From the NCBI GenBank assembly GCA_910586215.1, contig CAJUGH010000002.1:124001-188000 (forward strand): 64,000 nucleotides of DNA, written 5' to 3'. Shown one piece after another: positions 24,749 to 32,797 of this stretch (position 1 is its first letter; every line of letters starts with the position of its first letter). The DNA is from an uncultured Acetatifactor sp. (GTDB lineage: Bacteria > Bacillota > Clostridia > Lachnospirales > Lachnospiraceae). The position numbers and the translations under genes are program-made. The notes beneath the pieces were generated by a model. It had not been told where the DNA came from. It did not search any database and was given only the letters and a program-made list of their open reading frames with translations.

Positions 24749-25834
24749 ATGATCTCAAATCAGATATTGCAGAATACAATTGAAGGGCTGAAAGCCATAG
24801 CCAGGGTGGAATTCTGTGTCCTGGATGTGGATGGCAAGGAAGTGGCTTCCACCACCGACATGGGGAATAATTCCAGGGCTGCCGCAGAATTTGCCGCCTC
24901 CCCGGCCGATTCCCAGGAGATCCAGGGGTATCAGTATTTTAAGATATATGACGAACAGCAGCTGGAGTATGTGCTGGTGGCAGGAGGCACTGGGGAAGAT
25001 GTCTACATGATTGGTAAGATGGCAGCCTTCCAGGTGCAGAACCTTCTGGTGGCTTACAAGGAGCGTTTTGACAAGGATAATTTTGTGAAGAACCTGCTTC
25101 TGGATAATCTCCTGCTGGTGGATATCTACAGCCGTTCCAAGAAGCTTCATATCCAGACAGAGGTACCCCGGGTAGTGATGATTGTGGAATCTGGAAATGG
25201 ACGTGACAGCAATGTGCTGGAACTGGCCAGGACACACCTGGGAACCAATAGCAAGGACTTCGTGACGGCAGTGGATGAGAGCAATGTGATCGTGGTGAAG
25301 GAACTGGCAGATGCCGATGCCTTGAAGGAAGTGGAGAAATGCGCCAGATCCCTGGAAGGCTTCCTGCAGAAGGAGGGGATCCGGGACATCCGGATTGCTT
25401 ACGGCACTGTGATACAGGAGATCAAGGAAGTCAGCCGTTCCTTCAAGGAGGCGAAGATGGCCCTGGATGTGGGGAAGATTTTCTTCGGGGACCGGGACAT
25501 TATCGCGTACAGTGAGCTTGGAATCGGCCGTCTCATCTATCAGCTGCCCATTCCCTTGTGTAAGATGTTTATCCGGGAGATCTTCGGGGGCAAGAGTCCC
25601 GATGACTTTGATGAGGAGACACTGACCACCATTTATAAGTTTTTTGAGAACAGCCTGAATGTCTCTGAGACATCGAGACAATTGTTCATACATAGGAATA
25701 CACTGGTGTACCGCCTGGATAAGCTCCAGAAGAGCACGGGCCTGGACCTGCGTATCTTCGAGGATGCAATTACCTTCAAGATTGCACTTATGGTAGTGAA
25801 ATATATGAGATATATGGAAAATACAGACTTTTAA
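24749..25834 (+). CDS. PucR/CdaR-type transcriptional regulator
   Basis: 361 aa. The N-terminal part resembles a diacid-recognition sensor (IEGLKAIARVEFCVLDVDGK). The C-terminal PucR-type helix-turn-helix is LNVSETSRQLFIHRNTLVYR then LDKLQKSTGLDL. Members respond to small carboxylates or act as local regulators; the ligand is unknown. ATG 24749 follows AAGGAG at 9 nt. The gene is bracketed by two direct copies of the interspersed repeat (24430 and 25837). ftsEX follows, as in many related genomes; a role in that cluster is unproven. Confidence 0.85.
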   Translation: MISNQILQNTIEGLKAIARVEFCVLDVDGKEVASTTDMGNNSRAAAEFAASPADSQEIQGYQYFKIYDEQQLEYVLVAGGTGEDVYMIGKMAAFQVQNLLVAYKERFDKDNFVKNLLLDNLLLVDIYSRSKKLHIQTEVPRVVMIVESGNGRDSNVLELARTHLGTNSKDFVTAVDESNVIVVKELADADALKEVEKCARSLEGFLQKEGIRDIRIAYGTVIQEIKEVSRSFKEAKMALDVGKIFFGDRDIIAYSELGIGRLIYQLPIPLCKMFIREIFGGKSPDDFDEETLTTIYKFFENSLNVSETSRQLFIHRNTLVYRLDKLQKSTGLDLRIFEDAITFKIALMVVKYMRYMENTDF

Positions 25835-25836
25835 TC

Positions 25837-25967
25837 GTTACTGTTCACTGGTGCTGCCGCGAGGTGTTTTCATGCGCCTTTTGCATGACAAACCCGAGAC
25901 TGCCATGCGCCAAAATGGGCTGGTTTCGCCCTTTTTGTGTACATAGTTGCTGTGAACGGAGTGAACA
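25837..25967 (+). repeat. Interspersed repeat, copy C
   Basis: Starts GTTACTGTTCAC just after the regulator's stop. Contains CCGCGAGGTGTTTTCA and GTGCTGCC-type variants, AAACCCGAGACTG, CTTTTTGTGTACATAGTTGC and GTGAACGGAGTGAACA. The last bases (GTAAC) are replaced by TTTAA. It ends 24 nt before the ftsE start, so it lies in the presumed ftsEX leader. Confidence 0.85.
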
Positions 25968-25990
25968 TTTAATCCCAGACGGAGGCAAGG

Positions 25991-26734
25991 ATGGCGAAGA
26001 AAGACCTGTTGAGAAGAAGACGGGAAAAAATGATACAGGAGAAGGGTGTTATCTACCTGGATAATGTCCGCAAGATATATTCCACCGGTTCCCCGGCCTT
26101 GAATGGCATTACCCTGGGAATTGGCAGGGGAGAATTCGTATTTATCGTGGGGGACAGTGGTTCCGGGAAGTCCACCTTGATTAAGCTTCTGCTGCGGGAG
26201 CTTGTGGCCACCGAGGGCGCCGTCTATGTGATGGGGAATGACTTGGCGAAGCTAAAGCACAGGCAGGTGCCCAGGTTCCGCCGGAACATCGGTGTGGTAT
26301 TCCAGGACTTCCGGCTTCTAAACGATCGGAATGTGTATGAGAATGTTGCTTTTGCCCAGAGGGTGGTGCAGACACCCTCTGCAGAGATCAGAAGGAATGT
26401 GCCTGCCATCCTGGCCACGGTGGGACTGGCGGGAAAGTATAAGGCCAAGACAAAGCAGCTTTCCGGTGGGGAACAGCAGCGGGTGGCCCTGGCCAGGGCC
26501 TTGATCAACAGCCCATCCATCCTGCTGGCAGATGAACCCACCGGGAACCTGGATCCCAAGAATTCCTGGGAGATCATGCGGCTTCTGGAGGAGATCAATG
26601 AGAGGGGGACCACTGTGGTGGTGGTCACCCACAACCGGGAGATCGTGAATGCCATGCGCAAGCGCGTGGTAACCATGAAAAAAGGTGTCATTGTCAGCGA
26701 TGAGGAAGGGGGCGAGTACATCGATGAAGATTAG
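25991..26734 (+). CDS. ftsE: Cell-division ABC ATPase FtsE
   Basis: ATPase of the FtsEX complex, which drives peptidoglycan hydrolases at the septum. Walker A is GDSGSGKSTLIKLL near residue 55, the signature LSGGEQQRVALARALI near 155, Walker B ILLADEPTGNLDPKN, and the H-loop VVVVTHNRE. The first 13 residues (AKKDLLRRRREKM) are a basic extension; ATG 26030 would omit it. GGAGG precedes ATG 25991 by 5 nt. It overlaps ftsX by 11 nt. Confidence 0.94.
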   Translation: MAKKDLLRRRREKMIQEKGVIYLDNVRKIYSTGSPALNGITLGIGRGEFVFIVGDSGSGKSTLIKLLLRELVATEGAVYVMGNDLAKLKHRQVPRFRRNIGVVFQDFRLLNDRNVYENVAFAQRVVQTPSAEIRRNVPAILATVGLAGKYKAKTKQLSGGEQQRVALARALINSPSILLADEPTGNLDPKNSWEIMRLLEEINERGTTVVVVTHNREIVNAMRKRVVTMKKGVIVSDEEGGEYIDED

Positions 26735-27653
26735 TACTTTGTTCTATACCATCCGGCAGGGCTTTGCCAATGTCTTCCGCAACAAATGGTATTCCCTGGC
26801 CTCCATTGCCACCATATCTGCCTGCCTGTTCCTGTTCGGCATCTTTTATGCCATTGTGGCGAATTTCCAGAGCGTCCTACATATTACAGAGGAGGGCGTC
26901 TGCATCACGGTTTTCTTTCACAATGCAGTGGACGACTGTGAAGGGGAGCATGTGATTCCCACGGACCTGCGCATGGAGGAGATCGGACAATTGATTGCCA
27001 GGCGCGTGGAAGTGTCCAGAGTGCAGTTCGTCAGTGCGGAGGAAGCCTGGGCAGATTTCGGACCTTCCCGGTTCGGGGAGGACTACCAGGAGGGATTCCC
27101 GGAGAATCCCCTGGAGGGCTGGGACAACTATGAGGTGTACCTGAGCGATGTATCCATGCATGATACCCTTGTGACCTGGCTGGACTCCATGCCGGAGGTG
27201 CGCAAGATCAATGACGCCAAGGAGGTGGCAGACATACTGAATGGCACCAATCTGCTGGTGGCCTATGTGTCTGTGGCCATTATCGCCATTCTGCTGGCAG
27301 TGAGTATCTTCCTGATCAGCAATACGGTGGCCATTGGCATCTCCGTCCGTTCTGAGGAGATCAATATCATGAAATATATCGGTGCCACAGACTTTTTCGT
27401 CCGTTCTCCCTTCGTGCTGGAGGGCATGATTATCGGCCTGGTGGGAGCGGCCATACCGCTGTGGCTGATCTACGTCTTCTATAATTATGTACTAAGCTAC
27501 GTGGTGGAGAATTTCAATGTGCTGAGCAAGTTCTTGAATTTCCTGTCGGTAGATCAGATCTTCCAGACTCTGACGCCGGTTTCCCTGGCTGTGGGTGTAG
27601 GGATCGGTTTTCTGGGTAGTATTACCACGGTTAGGAAGCATCTGCGCGTTTGA
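26724..27653 (+). CDS. ftsX: Cell-division permease FtsX
   Basis: 309 aa with four membrane spans: one near residue 25 (SLASIATISACLFLFGIFYA), then an extracellular loop of about 130 residues, then three C-terminal spans (LLVAYVSVAIIAILLAVSIF; VLEGMIIGLVGAAIPLWLIY; SLAVGVGIGFLGSI). The large loop contacts the hydrolase partner in other species. It starts inside the end of ftsE. A PcsB-like hydrolase follows after 140 nt, as expected for a Gram-positive FtsEX-PcsB system. Confidence 0.93.
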   Translation: MKISTLFYTIRQGFANVFRNKWYSLASIATISACLFLFGIFYAIVANFQSVLHITEEGVCITVFFHNAVDDCEGEHVIPTDLRMEEIGQLIARRVEVSRVQFVSAEEAWADFGPSRFGEDYQEGFPENPLEGWDNYEVYLSDVSMHDTLVTWLDSMPEVRKINDAKEVADILNGTNLLVAYVSVAIIAILLAVSIFLISNTVAIGISVRSEEINIMKYIGATDFFVRSPFVLEGMIIGLVGAAIPLWLIYVFYNYVLSYVVENFNVLSKFLNFLSVDQIFQTLTPVSLAVGVGIGFLGSITTVRKHLRV

Positions 27654-27793
27654 GATGGATTGGAATACTATTCTGGGCCTGTAGGGTATGCAGCCGGACG
27701 GGTGCGTCCCATAGGCTGACTGGATGGCTGGAAAGGCGCTGGTGGAGCGTATTTCCTGGGACAATGCAAAGATTGGGTAAGGACGGGAATCCT

Positions 27794-29032
27794 ATGGGGA
27801 AGAAGACAGTTAAAATTTGTCAGATGTTATGTGTAGCAATCTGTGTTATGCTTGTGATGGGAACCTCCGCTTTTCCAGCGGAGGCCATGTCCATGTCCTC
27901 CATTACCTCTGACAGTATCCGGGAGAAGGAAGAGCAGATTAGGAAGGCCCAGGAGCAGAAGGATGCCTTGAAAAGCGGGCTCACTGACCTGCAGAAGCTG
28001 AAGGGGGAACTGGAGGCCCAGCGCTCCAACTTGAAGAATTATGTGGCGAAGCTGGATGCCTCATTGGCAGAGATTGAGCAGAAGATTGAGGAACTGCAGG
28101 CGCAGATCGCTGCCAAGGAACAGGAACTGTCAGATACCCAGGTGGAACTGGAAAATGCCATTGCCCGGGAAGAAAAACAGCAAGAAACCATGACGGAACA
28201 CATAAGATATATCTATGAGACTGGAAATGTCCAGATGGTTGAACTCCTGCTGGGGGCAGAGAGTTTCTCCGATTTCCTGAACCGGGCAGATTTTGTGGAA
28301 AAGGTGGTTTCTTATGAGAACAGGATGTGGCTGGATTTCAAGGCTACCAGGGAGTATGTGGAACTGTGCAAGGAACAGCTGGAACTGGAGAAAGAGATCC
28401 TGGATGAGACCAAGGCCGGTGTGGAGACAGAGCAGAAGAACCTGGAGGAACTGATCGAGCAGAAGAACCAGGATATCTTGAACTATGAGACGGATATTGG
28501 CAATAAGGAAAAGGCCATACAGGAGTACGAGGCGGATATCAAGGCAGAGGAAGAGACCATTGCCGCACTGGAGGCAGCCGTGGAGGCAGAGAAGAGGCAG
28601 ATCCTGGCAAACAGCGGCAAGGTGCTGGTCTATGACAACGGGGTGTTCAAATTTCCCCTGGCCTCCTTCACCAAGGTATCAGATGAATATGGCATGCGGA
28701 TCCACCCAACCCTGGGAGTGGAGCAGTTCCACAATGGGGTGGATTTTGCAGCACCCAAGGGGACTGCCATCTATGCAGCTTATGATGGGATCGTGGTGGC
28801 AGCATCTTACAGTGCCACCATGGGGAATTATGTGATGATAGACCATGGCAGCGGGCTGTATACCATCTATATGCATGCCTCTGCCCTGTATGTGCAGAAG
28901 GATGATGTGGTGAGCCGGGGCAGTACCATTGCCGCAGTGGGAAGCACCGGACGGTCCACAGGGAATCACCTGCATTTCAGCGTGCGGCAGAACGGCACTT
29001 ATGTCTCGCCATGGAACTACCTGAGCCAGTAA
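27794..29032 (+). CDS. PcsB/EnvC-like murein hydrolase with M23 domain
   Basis: 412 aa: signal peptide (ICQMLCVAICVMLVMGTSAF...AEA), a long coiled coil (about residues 35-300, rich in E, Q and K), then an LytM/M23 endopeptidase domain with HNGVDFAAPKG (zinc His/Asp), YTIYMHAS and GNHLHFSVR (HxH). The metal ligands appear intact, so it may be an active enzyme rather than only an activator. Its position after ftsEX makes it the probable target of that complex. The start follows AAGGACGGG. The 140-nt gap after ftsX shows no clear terminator. Confidence 0.9.
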   Translation: MGKKTVKICQMLCVAICVMLVMGTSAFPAEAMSMSSITSDSIREKEEQIRKAQEQKDALKSGLTDLQKLKGELEAQRSNLKNYVAKLDASLAEIEQKIEELQAQIAAKEQELSDTQVELENAIAREEKQQETMTEHIRYIYETGNVQMVELLLGAESFSDFLNRADFVEKVVSYENRMWLDFKATREYVELCKEQLELEKEILDETKAGVETEQKNLEELIEQKNQDILNYETDIGNKEKAIQEYEADIKAEEETIAALEAAVEAEKRQILANSGKVLVYDNGVFKFPLASFTKVSDEYGMRIHPTLGVEQFHNGVDFAAPKGTAIYAAYDGIVVAASYSATMGNYVMIDHGSGLYTIYMHASALYVQKDDVVSRGSTIAAVGSTGRSTGNHLHFSVRQNGTYVSPWNYLSQ

Positions 29033-29144
29033 GGAACTGTGAAGATTTATTTTTCAACAGTTCCTAAGGGTGGTAAAAGGATAGTGGCCGCCTGGGAGAA
29101 CAGGGAGAAGGCAGCTATGTGCCAGAGGAAGGGAGGAGAGTATA

Positions 29145-30443
29145 ATGGACAAAAACGGACAATATTTCGATCATGTATCCGGGGGGAATATTCCAGACCC
29201 CCAGAAACCGGTAAAGGGCAGCGGCGGTGGACTGTTTCTGGCGGGACTCATATCGGGACTGGCAGGGGCGCTGCTGATCCTGGCCGTGGTGTATCTGGGC
29301 GTGAACTTCCAGGACATGGTGGAAAACCGGGGATCCAAGCCGGCATCCCTGCAGGAGGGATCTGCCATTGATGAGAAGCTGCTCTCCAAATTACAGTCCC
29401 TGGAGAACTTGATCCATGAGAATTTCTACCTGGGGGAAGTGACCAACGAAGAGATACAGACAGGCATCTACAGGGGGATGCTGGCATCCTTGGGGGACAT
29501 CTACTCCGAATATTATTCCGCAGAAGACCTGGAAATTTTTATGCAGCAGGCAGAAGGAATCTTCTACGGCATTGGCGCTTATGTGGGGCTGGATGCAGAG
29601 ACAGGTTTTCCCAAGATCAGCGGCGTGATCGAGGGGGCACCGGCTGAAGCGGCTGACCTTAGGGCCAATGACTTGATCTATGAGGTGGATGGGGAGTCCA
29701 CTTACGGACTGAGCCTGACGGAGGCTGTGTCCATGATCAAGGGTCCGGAGGGCACGGACGTGGTTCTGACCATCGTGCGGGAAGGGGCCACGGGATTCCT
29801 AGAGGTGACAATCACCAGGGCCAAGGTGGAGGCTACCACCGTGAACCAGGAGATGCTGGAAGACGGAATGGCCTATATCCAGGTGACAGAATTCGATGAT
29901 GTGACAGTGGATCAGTTTGCAGAGGCACTGGCCGTGTCCAGGGGATCCGGCATGAAAGGACTGATCCTGGACCTGCGGGCGAATCCAGGCGGGAACCTGG
30001 ATTCGGTGGTAGAAATGTGCCGGATGATCCTGCCCAAGGGAATGATCGTATACACAGAGAATAAGAAAGGCCAGCGCAACGAATATACCTGTGACGGGGA
30101 GCGGGAACTGGAGGTGCCCCTGGTGGTACTGGTGGACATGAACTCGGCCAGTGCCTCCGAGATCATGGCAGGGGCTATCAAGGATTACGGCATTGGGACC
30201 CTGGTGGGAACCACTACTTTCGGAAAAGGTATCGTCCAACAGGTTATGCCTTTCCGGGACGGCTCCGCGGTGAAGATGACTATCAGCGCCTACTTTACCC
30301 CCAAGGGGAATAATATTCACGGCCTGGGCATAGAGCCTGACGTGCTATGTGAGTTTGACGGGGAGGCTTACTATGGCAGTGAGGATCACCCGGACAATCA
30401 GCTGGAGAAGGCAAAGGAAGTGCTTAAGGGACTGATGGAATAG
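29145..30443 (+). CDS. ctpA: S41-family C-terminal processing protease (CtpA-like)
   Basis: 432 aa: cytoplasmic proline- and glycine-containing N-terminus, one membrane anchor (LFLAGLISGLAGALLILAVV), PDZ domain (KISGVIEGAPAEAADLRAND, residues ~150-235), then the S41 protease core with LDLRANPGG, VDMNSASASEIMAGAI (catalytic Ser) and TTFGKGIVQ (catalytic Lys). It acts outside the membrane. It often follows ftsEX-pcsB in Clostridia. A GGAACTGT/ACAGTTCC inverted repeat (29034-29064) lies in the 112-nt gap upstream, with AGGAAGGGAGGAG as ribosome site. Confidence 0.92.
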   Translation: MDKNGQYFDHVSGGNIPDPQKPVKGSGGGLFLAGLISGLAGALLILAVVYLGVNFQDMVENRGSKPASLQEGSAIDEKLLSKLQSLENLIHENFYLGEVTNEEIQTGIYRGMLASLGDIYSEYYSAEDLEIFMQQAEGIFYGIGAYVGLDAETGFPKISGVIEGAPAEAADLRANDLIYEVDGESTYGLSLTEAVSMIKGPEGTDVVLTIVREGATGFLEVTITRAKVEATTVNQEMLEDGMAYIQVTEFDDVTVDQFAEALAVSRGSGMKGLILDLRANPGGNLDSVVEMCRMILPKGMIVYTENKKGQRNEYTCDGERELEVPLVVLVDMNSASASEIMAGAIKDYGIGTLVGTTTFGKGIVQQVMPFRDGSAVKMTISAYFTPKGNNIHGLGIEPDVLCEFDGEAYYGSEDHPDNQLEKAKEVLKGLME

Positions 30444-30543
30444 TATAAAGCATTGAACGCAATCACAGAATAGAATCCGGGAAGCGGCTCGTGCAGCAGG
30501 GCTGATTGAATAGAAGATGAAAGCAAAGGGAAGGATTTCCGCT

Positions 30544-30565
30544 AAAATGGGAAAGCTTCCCTTTT
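30544..30565 (+). terminator. Terminator after ctpA
   Basis: AAAATGGGAA/TTCCCTTTT stem around a short loop, ending in a T-run. It separates the ftsEX-pcsB-ctpA run from the uvrBA promoter. Confidence 0.6.
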
Positions 30566-30605
30566 CGCATGGAAAGACCGAATAGGTAGGCAGAACAAGA
30601 ATTCG

Positions 30606-30617
30606 GAACAAATGTTC
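30606..30617 (+). promoter_or_regulatory. LexA (DinR) box upstream of uvrBA
   Basis: GAACAAATGTTC matches the Gram-positive SOS operator GAAC-RNRY-GTTC at every position. It lies 41 bp before the extended -10 of uvrB, and DNA-damage control of uvrBA by LexA is established in Bacillus. No second box was noticed in the window. Confidence 0.8.
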
Positions 30618-30657
30618 TGAAAATTGCTGTTTGCATCTATACAAATAAAATGCTGTA

Positions 30658-30666
30658 TGGTATAAT
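30658..30666 (+). promoter_or_regulatory. Extended -10 promoter of uvrBA
   Basis: TGGTATAAT (TGn plus perfect TATAAT). No good -35 at 17 bp; TTGCAT at 30631-30636 is too far (24 bp), so recognition probably relies on the extended -10. The leader to ATG 30735 is about 60 nt. Confidence 0.65.
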
Positions 30667-30734
30667 CAGAGTTACTTTTGTGCTGTTCGGTTGGATATGT
30701 GAACTTTTCCGCTGAATTATGGAGGTGATATTTC

Positions 30735-32753
30735 ATGCAGAACGAACCGAAGACTTTCATGGAACAGAAACCGTTCAAGCTTCATTCCGAATACAAGCCC
30801 ACCGGCGACCAGCCCGCAGCCATAGCTGAACTGGTAAAGGGATTCCAGGAAGGCAACCAGTTCCAGACCCTTCTGGGGGTTACGGGTTCCGGGAAGACCT
30901 TCACCATGGCCAACGTGATTGCTGCCTTGAACAAACCCACCCTGGTCATCGCCCACAATAAGACCCTGGCCGGTCAGCTCTACGGCGAGTTCAAGGAATT
31001 TTTCCCGGAAAACGCAGTAGAATACTTTGTGTCCTACTATGATTATTACCAGCCCGAGGCCTACGTCCCCTCCTCTGACACCTATATCGCCAAGGATTCT
31101 TCCATCAACGATGAGATAGACAAGCTGCGGCTGTCTGCCACGGTATCCCTGACCGAGCGGCGGGATGTGGTGGTGGTGGCCAGTGTGTCCTGCATCTACG
31201 GCCTGGGCAGCCCCGATGAATACCAGGATATGGTGGTGTCCTTGAGGCCCGGTATGGTGAAGGACAGGGACCAGGTACTGCGGGAACTGGTGGATATCCA
31301 GTATACCAGGAATGAGATAGATTTGCAGAGAGGGTGTTTCCGGGTCCGGGGCGATGTGATAGAGGTATATCCGGCCCAGGGCGGGGATTATCTGATCCGG
31401 GTGGAGTTCTTCGGGGATGAGATTGACAGGATCGCAGAGGTGGAGCCACTGTCCGGCAGGATCCATTCCGCATTGAACCATATCGCCATTTTCCCGGCAT
31501 CCCACTATGTGGTGTCCCAGGAGAAGATCAAGGTGGCCTGTGACAACATAGAGAAGGAGATGGAAGAGAGGGTGCGCTTCTTCAAGGGGGAGGACAAGCT
31601 CATTGAAGCCCAGCGCATTGCGGAGCGGACCAATTTTGACATTGAGATGCTGCGGGAGACAGGGTTCTGTTCCGGCATAGAGAACTATTCCCGGCATTTG
31701 AACGGGTCTGGACCGGGAGAACCACCTATGACACTGATGGATTTCTTCCGGGACGACTATCTGATCATTATTGATGAGTCTCATATGACAATTCCCCAGA
31801 TCCGGGGTATGTATGCGGGAGACCGTTCCAGGAAGCTGACCCTGGTGGACTATGGTTTCCGGCTGCCCTCTGCCCTGGACAACAGGCCTCTTAACTTTGA
31901 GGAGTTTGAGTCCCACATTGACCAGATGCTGTTCGTTTCAGCCACACCCTCGGACTATGAGGCAGCCCATGAACTGCTGCGCACGGAACAGATCATACGC
32001 CCTACGGGGCTATTGGATCCGGAGGTGGATGTGCGCCCGGTGGAGGGGCAGATCGATGACCTCATCGGAGCAGTGAATAAGGAGGTGGAGAAGCACAACA
32101 AGGTGCTGATCACCACCTTGACCAAGCGTATGGCGGAAGACCTTACGGACTATATGCGGGAGGTGGGGATCCGGGTAAAATATCTTCACTCAGACATTGA
32201 TACCCTGGAGCGGGCAGAGATTATCCGGGATATGCGCCTGGATGTATTTGATGTGTTAGTGGGGATCAACCTGCTCAGGGAGGGCCTGGACATTCCGGAG
32301 ATCTCCCTGGTGGCCATCCTGGATGCAGACAAGGAAGGGTTCCTGCGCAGCGGCACATCATTGATACAGACCATTGGCCGGGCAGCCAGGAATGCAGAGG
32401 GCCATGTGATCATGTATGCAGATACCATCACGGATTCCATGCGGATGGCCCTGGACGAGACCAGCCGCCGCCGCAAGATCCAGATGCAGTATAATGAGGA
32501 GCACGGGATCACGCCTACCACCATCAAGAAGGCGGTGCGTGACTTGATCAGCATCTCCAGGGTGATTGCCAAGGAGGAACTGCGGTTTGAGAAGGATCCG
32601 GAGTCCATGGACCGCAAGGAACTGGAGAAGCTGATTGCAGATGTACAGAAGAAGATGCAGCGGGCTGCGGCGGACTTAAACTTTGAAGCTGCGGCAGAAC
32701 TGCGGGACAAGATGGTGGAACTGAAGGAGAAACTGCGGGATCTGGACACATAG
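30735..32753 (+). CDS. uvrB: Excinuclease ABC subunit B (UvrB)
   Basis: Damage-verification helicase of nucleotide excision repair. Walker A is GVTGSGKTFTMANVIAA near residue 40; the beta-hairpin region is YDYYQPEAYVPSSDTYIAKD near 100; helicase motifs IIDESHMTIPQ and QTIGRAARNAEGHVI follow. The C-terminal UVR motif is DLNFEAAAELRDKMVELKEK. Length 672 aa is normal. The start follows GGAGGTGATATTTC. uvrA follows after 44 nt. Confidence 0.96.
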   Translation: MQNEPKTFMEQKPFKLHSEYKPTGDQPAAIAELVKGFQEGNQFQTLLGVTGSGKTFTMANVIAALNKPTLVIAHNKTLAGQLYGEFKEFFPENAVEYFVSYYDYYQPEAYVPSSDTYIAKDSSINDEIDKLRLSATVSLTERRDVVVVASVSCIYGLGSPDEYQDMVVSLRPGMVKDRDQVLRELVDIQYTRNEIDLQRGCFRVRGDVIEVYPAQGGDYLIRVEFFGDEIDRIAEVEPLSGRIHSALNHIAIFPASHYVVSQEKIKVACDNIEKEMEERVRFFKGEDKLIEAQRIAERTNFDIEMLRETGFCSGIENYSRHLNGSGPGEPPMTLMDFFRDDYLIIIDESHMTIPQIRGMYAGDRSRKLTLVDYGFRLPSALDNRPLNFEEFESHIDQMLFVSATPSDYEAAHELLRTEQIIRPTGLLDPEVDVRPVEGQIDDLIGAVNKEVEKHNKVLITTLTKRMAEDLTDYMREVGIRVKYLHSDIDTLERAEIIRDMRLDVFDVLVGINLLREGLDIPEISLVAILDADKEGFLRSGTSLIQTIGRAARNAEGHVIMYADTITDSMRMALDETSRRRKIQMQYNEEHGITPTTIKKAVRDLISISRVIAKEELRFEKDPESMDRKELEKLIADVQKKMQRAAADLNFEAAAELRDKMVELKEKLRDLDT

Positions 32754-32797
32754 GGGAAGGACATAGCAAAGCAATCGAAGAAAGAGGCAGAATCGAA

